Shown here piece by piece: positions 53,527 to 62,671 of a DNA stretch of 64,000 nt. The notes under the pieces are model-generated. The model searched no databases. It worked only from the letters and a program-made list of their open reading frames with translations, and was not told where the DNA came from. Source of the DNA: Leuconostoc gasicomitatum LMG 18811. GTDB lineage: Bacteria > Bacillota > Bacilli > Lactobacillales > Lactobacillaceae. Each line of letters starts with the position of its first letter. Within the stretch, counting starts at the first letter, position 1. The stretch is from contig NC_014319.1 in NCBI RefSeq assembly GCF_000196855.1, positions 1,054,001 through 1,118,000 on the forward strand. Direction: 5' to 3'. Position numbers and translations under genes: made by a program.

Positions 53527-54429
53527 ATGATTAAAAAATGGCTCTTAAGTAATTTAATTGGCATTGTAATAACTGCCCTTGTATTAATAACAACATTTGG
53601 TTTGATTCTCTCTCTTGTTAATAAAGATAAAATAGCAACACGACCAAATAATGTACAATTTCGTACTGGACCTGGTCGAACATATAAATCTACGGCATCT
53701 CTGAAAAGTGGTACAGACCTCATCATTTTAAACAAGACACGTGGTTGGTACAAAGTTCGACGTACCGATAATGAGAAAATCGGCTGGGTCGCTGGCTGGG
53801 TTGCTGAATCAAAAACATTGCGTACAGCCACACCAATTAGTGAAGCTACAATTGTTTTAGACCCAGGTCATGGTGGTAATCCAGACAAAAAATACGACGG
53901 TTTATCTGGCGATAATGGCTCAGCATCCGTTAACGGTAAATTTTTTGAAAAAACATATACATTACGTACAGCGCGACAAATGCGCTCATCATTACAAAAA
54001 ACTGGTGCACGTGTATTTATGACACGTGATAAAGACGTTCTTGTCCCGTTACTCCATATTCCACGTCTAGCCGAACATTATCAAGCAGATGCACAAATTT
54101 CAATTCACTTTGATCACGATGGCAATGAGGATAGCGCAACAACAGCAAGTGGCGTTTCTCAATTCTATTATCATCAAAATAGTTACGCATTGGTTACTGC
54201 GCTTAAAAATGCGCTCGATGGCCTACCCATTAACAATCGTGGTATTGATAGAACGCAGTATCTTGTATTAGACCATGTTACTCGGCCCGCCGTACTACTC
54301 GAACTAGGCTACATCAATAACCCAGAAAATTTTAAAAAAATTCGTACAGAAAAATATCAACAACAAATTGCAACTTTGGTCACCCACGGATTAACTACTT
54401 ACTTTAAACAAAATACGGAGATAAAATAA
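53527..54429 (+). CDS. N-acetylmuramoyl-L-alanine amidase with SH3 domain
   Basis: 300 residues. One N-terminal signal-anchor helix (GIVITALVLITTFGLILSLV), then a bacterial SH3 domain (VQFRTGPGRTYKSTASLKSG to VAGWV), then an Amidase_3 domain. The zinc and catalytic residues are in VLDPGHGG, FFEKTYTL, ISIHFDHD and LLELGYINN. It cuts the stem peptide from peptidoglycan outside the cell. ATG 53527 follows an AGG site. Its stop overlaps the next ATG (TAATG). Confidence 0.9.
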   Translation: MIKKWLLSNLIGIVITALVLITTFGLILSLVNKDKIATRPNNVQFRTGPGRTYKSTASLKSGTDLIILNKTRGWYKVRRTDNEKIGWVAGWVAESKTLRTATPISEATIVLDPGHGGNPDKKYDGLSGDNGSASVNGKFFEKTYTLRTARQMRSSLQKTGARVFMTRDKDVLVPLLHIPRLAEHYQADAQISIHFDHDGNEDSATTASGVSQFYYHQNSYALVTALKNALDGLPINNRGIDRTQYLVLDHVTRPAVLLELGYINNPENFKKIRTEKYQQQIATLVTHGLTTYFKQNTEIK

Positions 54430-54728
54430 TGGCTTTATTTAAAAAAACAAAGCAAGCGTTTGAAGACAACATTGCTAATCAAACAACAGAGCAAGTAGAA
54501 GAACATTTGGATGGTATGATTGTTCAGCCATTTGCCTATAAAAAACTATTAATTATCTATCGTATTGAAGAATATCCAAGTACGAGTAATCATATTGATA
54601 ATAAAATTCTAACTTTTGACAAAAAAGAACCGCTATCAGAACATCGTTACAATGACATCATCTCACGTTTAAAAAATGATGATAGTGATCGCATTTCTAT
54701 TGTTAATATTTTGCCATTAGTGGATTAA
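54429..54728 (+). CDS. Small cytosolic protein coupled to the amidase gene
   Basis: 99 residues, hydrophilic, no membrane segment. A helical N-terminus (LFKKTKQAFEDNIANQTTEQ) is followed by a mixed region. I do not recognise a family. The start ATG overlaps the amidase stop by one base, so it is translationally coupled, and a strong terminator follows. Real gene very likely, function unknown. Confidence 0.75.
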   Translation: MALFKKTKQAFEDNIANQTTEQVEEHLDGMIVQPFAYKKLLIIYRIEEYPSTSNHIDNKILTFDKKEPLSEHRYNDIISRLKNDDSDRISIVNILPLVD

Positions 54729-54745
54729 AAATCATATAGCAACAA

Positions 54746-54782
54746 AAACGACACGCTTCTTTTTAAGAGATCGTGTCGTTTT
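54746..54782. terminator. Bidirectional terminator
   Basis: AAACGACACG/CGTGTCGTTT, with a loop of about 16 bases and T-runs on both strands. It serves the amidase operon from the left and DoxX from the right. Confidence 0.87.
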
Positions 54783-54788
54783 TTGTCG

Positions 54789-55301
54789 TTATACTTTAAT
54801 ATCATTTTTCAAAAAAGGAAACTTTTGACGTAAATAAGGTGTAACCCAATGATCTAAACCAATTTTTCCAGAGTTATAGCCGCCAATCAACAAAAGCGCA
54901 CCAATAATTATAAATGTCGGATTAACGGACACAACACCAGCGCCGAGATAAGAAAAATTCATGACTAGTCCAAAAAAGGCTGCAGCCAGTGTTAGTGTGC
55001 CAAATATTAAACCTAAGCCCACTAATAGTTCACCCCAAGAGACAAGAAATGAAAAAATTTCCGTATTTTTGCCATGGCTTGTTGTGACATTCAAAAACCA
55101 ATCATACCATGGAAATGCCTTCGTCTTATCTGGTGTTAAGACAGGGTTTTTGATCGCACCTATAATTAGTCCAGAAGCATCAAATCCACCGCTAGTTGTT
55201 ATTTTTTCCCAACCATCCAAGGTCCACTGATAGCCCAAATACACGCGTAAAATTGTTAAAATCCACATTGCGACTGGTGAGTTACGAAGCCATGTCATCA
55301 T
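54789..55301 (-). CDS. DoxX-family membrane protein
   Basis: 170 residues, four helices. LRVYLGYQWTLDGWEKIT and the FGLVMNFSYLGAGVVSVNP region match DoxX/quinol-oxidase-like proteins. An extracytosolic loop carries FPWYDWFLNVTTSHG. Role unknown; relatives associate with thiol or redox homeostasis. ATG 55301 or 55298. Confidence 0.82.
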   Translation of the reverse strand: MMTWLRNSPVAMWILTILRVYLGYQWTLDGWEKITTSGGFDASGLIIGAIKNPVLTPDKTKAFPWYDWFLNVTTSHGKNTEIFSFLVSWGELLVGLGLIFGTLTLAAAFFGLVMNFSYLGAGVVSVNPTFIIIGALLLIGGYNSGKIGLDHWVTPYLRQKFPFLKNDIKV

Positions 55302-55465
55302 AATCTATTCTCCTTATACTATGCGTAGTCATCATAATTTCTATTACAAATAGTAAGTATATAGAACACATTGTGAAAAGTCAAACAATTTGATTTGAAT
55401 AACATGACTTTAGCATAATGCGCATTTTATTATCTACAACAGATAGGTTAGTAATAATCATATTA

Positions 55466-56005
55466 TTATTTTCTTTGACTCAAAATATGACTCACTTTTT
55501 GATCATGTCCTTCTAATGGTAAAGATGTCACAAGTTGCACGCCTAGAGCCAATGATACAGTATCACCACAAAATAGCGATAGAAAACGATCATAGTAGCC
55601 AGCGCCATAACCTAGTCGCTCCCCATATACGGTAAACGCTAGACCTGGTACAATTGCTAAATCAATCAAAGTAATATCGAAAATAGTGCTATCTATTGGT
55701 TCTTTAATATTCATTTGACCTAAATTAAAGTTAGAACCAGACGTTATTTCAACAAATACCATTTGCTTATTAATAATTTTAGGTACAACTGTTCGCTTAC
55801 TTTCTGACCACGCACGAGCAATAATTGGTTGTGTATTGATTTCTGTGGCTGTACTCAAAAAAACAGCAATTATTTGGGCTTTTTGCCACTGATTGCTGCG
55901 AAATAGTAACTTTCGTAATGCCGTTTCCTCTTGCATGCGCTGAAATCCAACGTAATTAGCCAATCGCTGTTTTTGCAGAGTACGCACTATTTTTTTATCT
56001 AACAT
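55466..56005 (-). CDS. 5-formyltetrahydrofolate cyclo-ligase
   Basis: 179 residues from ATG 56005; a TTG at 56017 would overlap glyA. LRKLLFRSNQWQKAQIIAVF, the VVPKI strand, and the C-terminal GLAFTVYGERLGYGAGYYDRFLS (nucleotide/folate loop) are diagnostic. It converts 5-formyl-THF to methenyl-THF with ATP. It overlaps the 3' end of glyA, whose side reaction makes 5-formyl-THF, a sensible one-carbon pair. Confidence 0.92.
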   Translation of the reverse strand: MLDKKIVRTLQKQRLANYVGFQRMQEETALRKLLFRSNQWQKAQIIAVFLSTATEINTQPIIARAWSESKRTVVPKIINKQMVFVEITSGSNFNLGQMNIKEPIDSTIFDITLIDLAIVPGLAFTVYGERLGYGAGYYDRFLSLFCGDTVSLALGVQLVTSLPLEGHDQKVSHILSQRK

Positions 56006-56009
56006 ATCT

Positions 56010-57242
56010 TTATTCAAACAAATGTGTCATAGCTAAAATTTCAGTATCCTTTTTAACTTCTTTTAGTACTTTTAGATCATCATAGTTATGAATAGCTGTG
56101 ACAATTAACTCGGCAACTTGTCGCGCATCAGCCTCGTTAAAGCCCCGTGTTGTCATCGCAGGTGTGCCAATTCGAATACCAGAGGTTACAAATGGACTCA
56201 AAGTTTCATTTGGTAACGCTTCTTTGTTTGTGGTAATCGAAACCGTATCTAACAATTCTTGTGTTTGCTTACCGTTTAAACCGGTTTTTGTCAAATCCAA
56301 GTTAAACAAATGATTATCTGTCCCGCCAGCCACAACACGAATGTCTTCAGTATGATTAAAAACATCAGCCATTGCTTGTGCATTTTTAATGACTTGTGCA
56401 GCATATACTTTAAATTCAGGTTGTAAGGCTTCACCAAATGCAATTGCTTTACCGGCTATCACGTGCTCCAAAGGGCCACCTTGTGAACCTGGGAAAATTG
56501 CGGAATTAAGTTTTTTAGCATATTGTTCTTGTGATAAGATAACACCGCCACGAGGTCCACGTAAAGTTTTGTGTGTCGTTGAAGTTACCACATCAGCAAT
56601 ACCGACTGGATTTGGATGCAATCCCGCAGCAACAAGGCCCGCAATATGTGCCATATCAACCATCAAATAAGCACCAACTTCATCAGCAATTTCACGGAAC
56701 TTTGTAAAATCAATGATACGTGAATAGGCAGATGCACCAGCGACTATTAATTGTGGCTTGACTTCTCGTGCCTGTTTTGCAATAGCCTCATAGTCTAGTC
56801 GTTCTGTCTCAGAATTCAATCCATAGGTATAAGAATCATACATCTTCCCTGAAAATGACACCTTAGCACCATGTGTCAGGTGTCCACCTGCATCTAAATT
56901 CATTCCTAAAATCTTGTCGCCGGGTTTCAAAAATGCCATATAAGCTGCAGCATTCGCCTGCGATCCTGAATGTGGTTGCACGTTGGCATATTCTGCACCA
57001 AAGAGTTCTTTTAATCGATCAATAGCCAGTTGTTCAACAACATCGACATACTCTGTTCCACCGTAGTATCGCTTATACGGGTATCCTTCAGCGTACTTAT
57101 TAGTTAACACAGAACCTTGCGCCGCACGAACACCTTTTGAGGCAAAGTTTTCTGAAGCAATTAATTCAATCGTACGATTTTGACGCGCACCTTCTTGCTG
57201 AATTGCACTCCAAACCTCGGGATCTCGTTCTTTAAATGACAT
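56010..57242 (-). CDS. glyA: Serine hydroxymethyltransferase
   Basis: 410 residues. [54 protein letters not shown] and the PLP lysine in [17 protein letters not shown]. It interconverts serine and glycine and loads one-carbon units onto THF. RBS AGGAGAA precedes ATG 57242. Cotranscribed with 5-FCL. Confidence 0.96.
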   Translation of the reverse strand: MSFKERDPEVWSAIQQEGARQNRTIELIASENFASKGVRAAQGSVLTNKYAEGYPYKRYYGGTEYVDVVEQLAIDRLKELFGAEYANVQPHSGSQANAAAYMAFLKPGDKILGMNLDAGGHLTHGAKVSFSGKMYDSYTYGLNSETERLDYEAIAKQAREVKPQLIVAGASAYSRIIDFTKFREIADEVGAYLMVDMAHIAGLVAAGLHPNPVGIADVVTSTTHKTLRGPRGGVILSQEQYAKKLNSAIFPGSQGGPLEHVIAGKAIAFGEALQPEFKVYAAQVIKNAQAMADVFNHTEDIRVVAGGTDNHLFNLDLTKTGLNGKQTQELLDTVSITTNKEALPNETLSPFVTSGIRIGTPAMTTRGFNEADARQVAELIVTAIHNYDDLKVLKEVKKDTEILAMTHLFE

Positions 57243-57355
57243 GTTATTCTCCTAATCGATTAATAATCTAATTATAACGTATTTTACGTTATTTTTAAGT
57301 TTAATAGTCCGGATAAATACGAATTATTAAAAATAATAAATGAAATAGTTCGTGT

Positions 57356-58819
57356 TTAAAAAATTTCATGCTTGAGGGTAGCTAAAATTTGTTTTGAATC
57401 TATCACCTGTTTATGTCGTATTGGTTTATTAAATAATGTTGCAATTTGAATAGGAATTTCAGTTCCTGTCATTTTTGATAATTGAGCAAGTGCGGCTTGT
57501 CCGGACACCGGCGCCATATTAAGTGCCTGTAATACAGTTTCTGAAAACTTGTAAGGACTTGCTGTTGCGGCAATCAACGTTGGTCCTGTCACAGCCGTTT
57601 GTTCATAAGCATAACGACCAACGGCTGTATGAGGATCAATTGTATAGTTTGTCGCGTTGGCAATCTTTTTAATTGTTTCAGATACTTGATCTTGTGTTGC
57701 AAACGCAGCAACAAATTTGTTTAAGTTGGCACGTGTATCAGGTTTGATAACATAGGCCCCATCTTCCTGTAATGCTGTCATATATGCCTGAATTTCATCA
57801 CTATTTTGACCACTAGCAAAATATAATAAACGTTCTAAATTACTAGATACCAAGATATCCATGGCCGGTGCGTTTGTCACTTTGAAATGACGGTTACTAT
57901 CGTATTTACCTGTTGTAAAGAAATCCGTTAACACATTGTTTTCGTTTGAAGCGACAATGAACTGTTTCACGGGTAATCCAATTTGACTCGCATAGTAAGC
58001 TGCCAAAACATTGCCAAAGTTACCTGTTGGCACCACAATGTTAATTTCATCTCCAGCTTTAATTTTTTCGTCTTTAATCAGTTGAGCATAAGCATATATA
58101 TAATAAACAATTTGTGGGACAAGGCGTCCAATATTTATCGAATTTGCAGATGAAAATCGCAGACCTTCTGCCTTTAAATCTTTTGCTAATGATTCATCAG
58201 CAAGTAAGGTCTTAACTGCCTTTTGAGCGTCATCAAAATTACCAGTAATTGCAATGACATGCGCATTATCAGCCGTTTCTGTTTGCATTTGTTGCCTTTG
58301 AATCTCACTGACACCTTCTTCTGGATAAAAAACAATTATTTCTGTCTGAGAAACATCCCCAAAGCCACTCATAGCAGCTGTGCCTGTGTCTCCTGATGTG
58401 GCCGTGAGAATAACAATCTTATCACTCATAGCCTGCTTTTTTGCAGCAGTAGTCATTAAATGTGGTAGTGCCTGTAGAGCAACGTCTTTAAAGGCAAGGG
58501 TTGGACCATGAAATAACTCAATGTATGTTAAATCGTTTTCTTCGTGGAATGATACCACATTGTCAGTTTCCCATTGCTTACCATAAGCTTTCTTAATAAT
58601 GTAATCGATTTCAGAGACACTAAAATCATCAAAAAAGGCATCAAATATTAATGTTGCCAAATCGGAATAAGTTTGCGTTTTTAAGACCGACCAGTCAAGT
58701 GATATTTCAGGCCACTTTTCTGGTACATATAACCCGCCATCTGGTGAAATACCATTCAAAATAGCTTGACTTGCTGTTACTGCCGGTGCTTGACCACGTG
58801 TGGAAACGTATTTCATCAT
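57356..58819 (-). CDS. thrC: Threonine synthase
   Basis: 487 residues (ATG 58819 or 58816; AAGGAAG site). YVSTRGQAPAVTASQAILNG, the PLP lysine in GPTLAFKDVALQALP, the LTATSGDTGTAAMSGF phosphate loop and GNFGNVLAAYYAS are the features of the long ThrC form. It makes threonine from O-phosphohomoserine supplied by ThrB. Divergent from hom-thrB-lysC across 100 bases, so the pathway is split over one shared promoter region. Confidence 0.95.
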   Translation of the reverse strand: MMKYVSTRGQAPAVTASQAILNGISPDGGLYVPEKWPEISLDWSVLKTQTYSDLATLIFDAFFDDFSVSEIDYIIKKAYGKQWETDNVVSFHEENDLTYIELFHGPTLAFKDVALQALPHLMTTAAKKQAMSDKIVILTATSGDTGTAAMSGFGDVSQTEIIVFYPEEGVSEIQRQQMQTETADNAHVIAITGNFDDAQKAVKTLLADESLAKDLKAEGLRFSSANSINIGRLVPQIVYYIYAYAQLIKDEKIKAGDEINIVVPTGNFGNVLAAYYASQIGLPVKQFIVASNENNVLTDFFTTGKYDSNRHFKVTNAPAMDILVSSNLERLLYFASGQNSDEIQAYMTALQEDGAYVIKPDTRANLNKFVAAFATQDQVSETIKKIANATNYTIDPHTAVGRYAYEQTAVTGPTLIAATASPYKFSETVLQALNMAPVSGQAALAQLSKMTGTEIPIQIATLFNKPIRHKQVIDSKQILATLKHEIF

Positions 58820-58921
58820 GTGCAACTTCCTTTTATCTGATTTATTAAATTATAACAAATAACTACATAATTATGAATAAAAATGATAGAATTATAAGAA
58901 TAACAAATAAAAGGATGGATT

Positions 58922-60208
58922 ATGGATATTGGAATTGGCCTTTTTGGCTTAGGAACAGTTGGCCGTGGCGTCGTTAAAATTTTACAAGAAAATGCAGAAC
59001 AGATTACGAAACGCACGGGTTCTCGATTAATTGTCAAACATGCAGTCATTCATAATTTGACAAAAGAACGTACCGGTTTTGTTAAAAATTTCCCTATTAC
59101 AAATCAAGCAACAGATATTTTAGACAACCCAGATATCCAAATTGTTGTTGAAGTCATGGGAACATTAGATGAAGCCTATGACCTGATCAAGCGCTCATTA
59201 AATGCCAAAAAACATGTTGTGACAGCAAACAAAGATTTAATTGCAAGTCGTGGACAAGAACTAGTAGCTATTGCTGAAATAAACGGTGTTGATTTATTTT
59301 TTGAGGCTGCAGTTGCAGGTGGTGTCCCAATTCTCCGTACACTATCAACTAGTTTCACTGCCGATGAAATTTCGCGTGTAGCAGGTATCATTAACGGTAC
59401 AAGTAATTTTATTTTAACTCAGATGGCAACTAATAACCTATCCTATGCTGATGCACTGAAATTAGCTCAAAATAAAGGTTTTGCAGAATCAGATCCGACA
59501 AATGATGTTGAAGGATTTGATGCCGCATACAAGTTAATTATTTTGTCAAACTTTGCTTTTGGCGTACAACCTGTTTTAGGTGATTTGTCAATCACTGGCA
59601 TTGCTAATGTCACCGATGCTGACATAGCTGATGCGTATGCATTCGGTTATGTTATTAAATTACTCGGTGTGGCGCAAGTGGTTGGTAATACAAAAGAAGC
59701 CATTAGCATTGAAGTTTCTCCACAGCTCGTGCCTTTCACGCATCCACTCGCTACCGTTCATAACGAAAATAACGCGGTACTTGTCAATGGTGAATCTGTT
59801 GGTGAAGTTATGTTATATGGTCCTGGCGCTGGCGAAATGCCTACAGCTAACTCTGTTTTAAGTGACTTGACAAATGTTGCGACAGATTTAGCTTTAAACA
59901 CACCGGGACATCCTTTTAATTCATTCAACCAAGATCTTGATTTAGCTAAACCTTCACAACGTATTGCACGTCGGTTTATCGTTGTTGAAGTCGATGATAC
60001 CCCTGGTGCTATGTACTCTGTTACGGGCATGTTTGCTGCAGCAAAGATGAGTTTCACTGATTTGAAACAAACACCTGCAGCTAATGGTACTGCACGTTTA
60101 GTTGCCTTAACACATCCGGCAAGCGATGCGCAACTAAATGTCATTCGCACCACACTGCGTAATGCAGATGGTATTAACTTAGCCGCGGAGTATAAAATAT
60201 TCTCATGA
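58922..60208 (+). CDS. hom: Homoserine dehydrogenase
   Basis: 428 residues. N-terminal NAD(P)-binding GIGLFGLGTVGRGVVKIL, catalytic core VTANKDLIA, FFEAAVAGGVPILRTL, INGTSNFILTQM, GFAESDPTNDVEGFDAAYKL, and a C-terminal ACT domain (FIVVEVDDTPGAMYSVTGMF) for threonine feedback. It reduces aspartate semialdehyde. RBS AAAAGGA precedes ATG 58922. First gene of hom-thrB-aspartokinase. Confidence 0.96.
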   Translation: MDIGIGLFGLGTVGRGVVKILQENAEQITKRTGSRLIVKHAVIHNLTKERTGFVKNFPITNQATDILDNPDIQIVVEVMGTLDEAYDLIKRSLNAKKHVVTANKDLIASRGQELVAIAEINGVDLFFEAAVAGGVPILRTLSTSFTADEISRVAGIINGTSNFILTQMATNNLSYADALKLAQNKGFAESDPTNDVEGFDAAYKLIILSNFAFGVQPVLGDLSITGIANVTDADIADAYAFGYVIKLLGVAQVVGNTKEAISIEVSPQLVPFTHPLATVHNENNAVLVNGESVGEVMLYGPGAGEMPTANSVLSDLTNVATDLALNTPGHPFNSFNQDLDLAKPSQRIARRFIVVEVDDTPGAMYSVTGMFAAAKMSFTDLKQTPAANGTARLVALTHPASDAQLNVIRTTLRNADGINLAAEYKIFS

Positions 60209-61086
60209 TAACAATCAAAGTACCCGCAACAAGTGCAAATGTCGGCCCCGGATTTGATTCACTAGGTGTCGCCTTACAACTTTACTTAACATTAGAAATT
60301 CACGAAGAAACGGCCACTTGGATTGTTGATCATGATTTTTCAGATACGATGCCACATGATGAGAAACACTTTATCGTGCAAACAGCACTTTCCTTATCTG
60401 CTAATATAAAACCTCACCACATCATTGTTACATCTGATATTCCTCTAGCGCGAGGTTTAGGATCATCGTCATCTGCACTAATTGCTGGATTAGCAATGGC
60501 CAACATTTTGTCTGACTTGAATTTATCCAATGATACACTATTACTCAATGCTACAGTGTTAGAAGGCCATCCTGATAATGTTGCACCTGCACTATTAGGT
60601 GGTGGTGTCGCCGCGTATTATGATGGTTCACATGTTTTCCATGCACCATTAAAAATGCCAAAAAATATTGACTTTGTGACATTTATTCCGAATTATAAAT
60701 TACTAACATCTGCAGCACGATCAGCGTTACCTGACAGTTTATCATTTCATGAGAGTGTGGCAGCAAGTGCTATTAGTAATACACTAGTCGCTGCTTTAAA
60801 TGCCAATGATTTTGCAACCGTCGGCAAATTGATTGAGCAAGATCATTTTCACGAAAATGCCCGTGCTTCGCTAGTTCCTCATTTGGCAATCATTCGTCAG
60901 ATTGCCCACAAATTAAACATTGTGGGGACTTATTTATCTGGCGCTGGACCAACAGTCATGACAATTGTCGCTAAAGAACAAACCGATAATTTACTATCGG
61001 CATTGCTGGGGGCACACCTACTCGGTCAAGTCAAAATTCTCAAACAAGATCTTATGGGTCTAACAATCATGAAAGAAGAAAACTAG
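60205..61086 (+). CDS. thrB: Homoserine kinase
   Basis: 293 residues, GHMP fold. VPATSANVGPGFDSLGVAL, the ATP loop PLARGLGSSSSALIAGL, LEGHPDNVAPALLGG and the C-terminal TYLSGAGPTVM. It phosphorylates homoserine for ThrC. The 4-base overlap with hom (ATGA) shows translational coupling. Confidence 0.95.
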   Translation: MITIKVPATSANVGPGFDSLGVALQLYLTLEIHEETATWIVDHDFSDTMPHDEKHFIVQTALSLSANIKPHHIIVTSDIPLARGLGSSSSALIAGLAMANILSDLNLSNDTLLLNATVLEGHPDNVAPALLGGGVAAYYDGSHVFHAPLKMPKNIDFVTFIPNYKLLTSAARSALPDSLSFHESVAASAISNTLVAALNANDFATVGKLIEQDHFHENARASLVPHLAIIRQIAHKLNIVGTYLSGAGPTVMTIVAKEQTDNLLSALLGAHLLGQVKILKQDLMGLTIMKEEN

Positions 61087-61087
61087 C

Positions 61088-62446
61088 ATGAAAGTCTCAA
61101 AATTTGGCGGTTCTTCCTTAGCCGACGGGCGTCAATTGCAACGTGTTTTTGATATCATTCAATCAGATAAGAATCGCAAAGTTATTGTTGTATCTGCGCC
61201 AGGAAAACGTTTTAAAGATGATACAAAAGTAACTGACTTGTTACTTTCGTATGCAAAAGCAACCGTCGAAGATACAGATGCAACAGAAATTATAGAAACA
61301 ATTAAAAATCGTTATCATGCTATTGGTGATTATTTCAAACTGCCAGCCTATGAACTAGCAGATATCGATGAACAGATTGATCATCTTTCAACAAAACATT
61401 ACCGTTCGTTTGACTATCTTTATGCTGCTTTCGCGGCACATGGTGAGTATTTAAATGCACAACTCGTCGCTAAAGTCTTTAGTCATCTCGGCATTCCTGC
61501 CCGTTTTATTGACCCACAAGAAATTGGGTTACAAGTAGATGATAATGCGCGTTCTGCAACATTCGATGTTAAATCTTATACATCAATTGCTAAACTCGAC
61601 TTAAATACAAGTGAGCGTCTCATTATACCTGGCTTTTTTGGTTATACAAAAAATGGTGATATGGCTACTTTTTCACGAGGCGGTTCCGACATCACCGGTG
61701 CCATTATGGCTCGCGGATTAAGTGCCGATTTGTATGAAAACTTTACAGATGTGAGCGCCATCTATGCTGTTAACCCAACAATTATCGATCAACCAGCTGC
61801 CATCGAGCAAATGACTTATGATGAAATGCGTGAACTATCTTATGCTGGTTTTGCTGTTTTCCATGACGAAGCTATTATTCCAGCCATTCAAGGTGGCATT
61901 CGAATCAATATCAAAAATACTAATGAACCAGATGCTCCCGGCACTTTTATTGTACCACCCACTGAAGTACAGCAAACACGGCCTGTAACAGGTATTGCAA
62001 ATTCAAATCGTTTTGCGGCCTTATACTTACACCGCTACCTTCTAAACAAAGAAGTAGGTTTTACTTTACGCATTTTAGAGATATTAAAGCGGCATAATAT
62101 TTCCTATGAACATATGCCTTCAGGAATTGATGATTTAACAATTATTTTTGATAAAACAAGTCTATCACAAGAGCAAGTTGACAACATGTTAGCAGACATA
62201 GCCTCTGATATTAAACCAGATACACTAAAATGGCTCCCTAGCTATGGCATTATCATGATTGTTGGCGAAGGCATGCGCAATCGTATTGGTGCGTTAACAG
62301 AAATTGTCACCCCTTTGAAAGAACACGGTATCAGTTTACAGATGGTCAATCAAGGTGCTAGTGAGATTTCAATTATGCTTGGCATTCAACCTGATTTAGC
62401 TGATCGTGCTGTAAAAGCCATTTATGACAACATCTTCAAAGCTTAA
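61088..62446 (+). CDS. Aspartokinase
   Basis: 452 residues. VSKFGGSSLADG (the KFGGTS motif), VVSAPGKR, FSRGGSDITGAIMARGL and YENFTDVSAIYAVNP form the kinase domain; two C-terminal ACT domains follow (SYEHMPSGIDDLTIIFDKTS; MIVGEGMRNRIGALTEIVTP). This is the long monofunctional form, probably lysine- or threonine-sensitive. It starts 1 base after the thrB stop. It commits aspartate to threonine, methionine and lysine synthesis. Confidence 0.94.
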   Translation: MKVSKFGGSSLADGRQLQRVFDIIQSDKNRKVIVVSAPGKRFKDDTKVTDLLLSYAKATVEDTDATEIIETIKNRYHAIGDYFKLPAYELADIDEQIDHLSTKHYRSFDYLYAAFAAHGEYLNAQLVAKVFSHLGIPARFIDPQEIGLQVDDNARSATFDVKSYTSIAKLDLNTSERLIIPGFFGYTKNGDMATFSRGGSDITGAIMARGLSADLYENFTDVSAIYAVNPTIIDQPAAIEQMTYDEMRELSYAGFAVFHDEAIIPAIQGGIRINIKNTNEPDAPGTFIVPPTEVQQTRPVTGIANSNRFAALYLHRYLLNKEVGFTLRILEILKRHNISYEHMPSGIDDLTIIFDKTSLSQEQVDNMLADIASDIKPDTLKWLPSYGIIMIVGEGMRNRIGALTEIVTPLKEHGISLQMVNQGASEISIMLGIQPDLADRAVKAIYDNIFKA

Positions 62447-62460
62447 AAAATGTATATTTA

Positions 62461-62559
62461 AAAAAGAAACCTTACTGAAGTGAACCTAATAACTTGGACA
62501 GAATAGAAAATCTGTTCAGAAAGTTATCAGGTTCACTTCATTTAGTTAGGTTTCTTTTT
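62461..62559 (+). terminator. Terminator of hom-thrB-lysC, interrupted by an IS-derived element
   Basis: The outer arms AAAAAGAAACCTTACT (62461-62476) and AGTTAGGTTTCTTTTT (62544-62559) form an intrinsic terminator with A and T runs. Between them lies a 57-bp IS-end-like palindrome. The whole region could form a long compound stem. Confidence 0.7.
62480..62536. mobile_element. Solo mini-element derived from the IS left end
   Basis: GTGAACCTAATAACTTGGAC to GTTATCAGGTTCAC: the first 41 bases match the left end of the IS at 4895-4938 at nearly every position. The right side then closes the palindrome. Extended arms GAAGTGAACC/GGTTCACTTC are perfect. There is no transposase sequence. It is either a relic or a non-autonomous (MITE-like) form. 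Confidence 0.75.
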
Positions 62560-62565
62560 CAGGTG

Positions 62566-62607
62566 GTCAGCAGTTAACAAACGATGCTCGTTTGTTAACA
62601 TGCTGAC
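62566..62607. repeat. Strong palindrome without T-run
   Basis: GTCAGCAGTTAACAAACG pairs with CGTTTGTTAACATGCTGAC over about 17 bp with one mismatch/bulge, and a 5-base loop. Neither strand has a T-run after it. It lies between the aspartokinase terminator and the end of ansA and could be a protein site or a 3' stabilising hairpin for ansA. Confidence 0.6.
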
Positions 62608-62671
62608 ATATCATTTTAGATAACTTTGTCTCGCATACTATGTCACATAAAATAAACATTTGTTGTTATTT

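Noticed and set aside
55302-55465. Terminator of the 5-FCL gene
   Set aside because: Only a weak AATAATAAT/ATTATTACT pairing is present; not enough for a call.
58826-58921. T-box or other riboswitch ahead of hom
   Set aside because: The leader is under 100 bases with no antiterminator or specifier-like structure.
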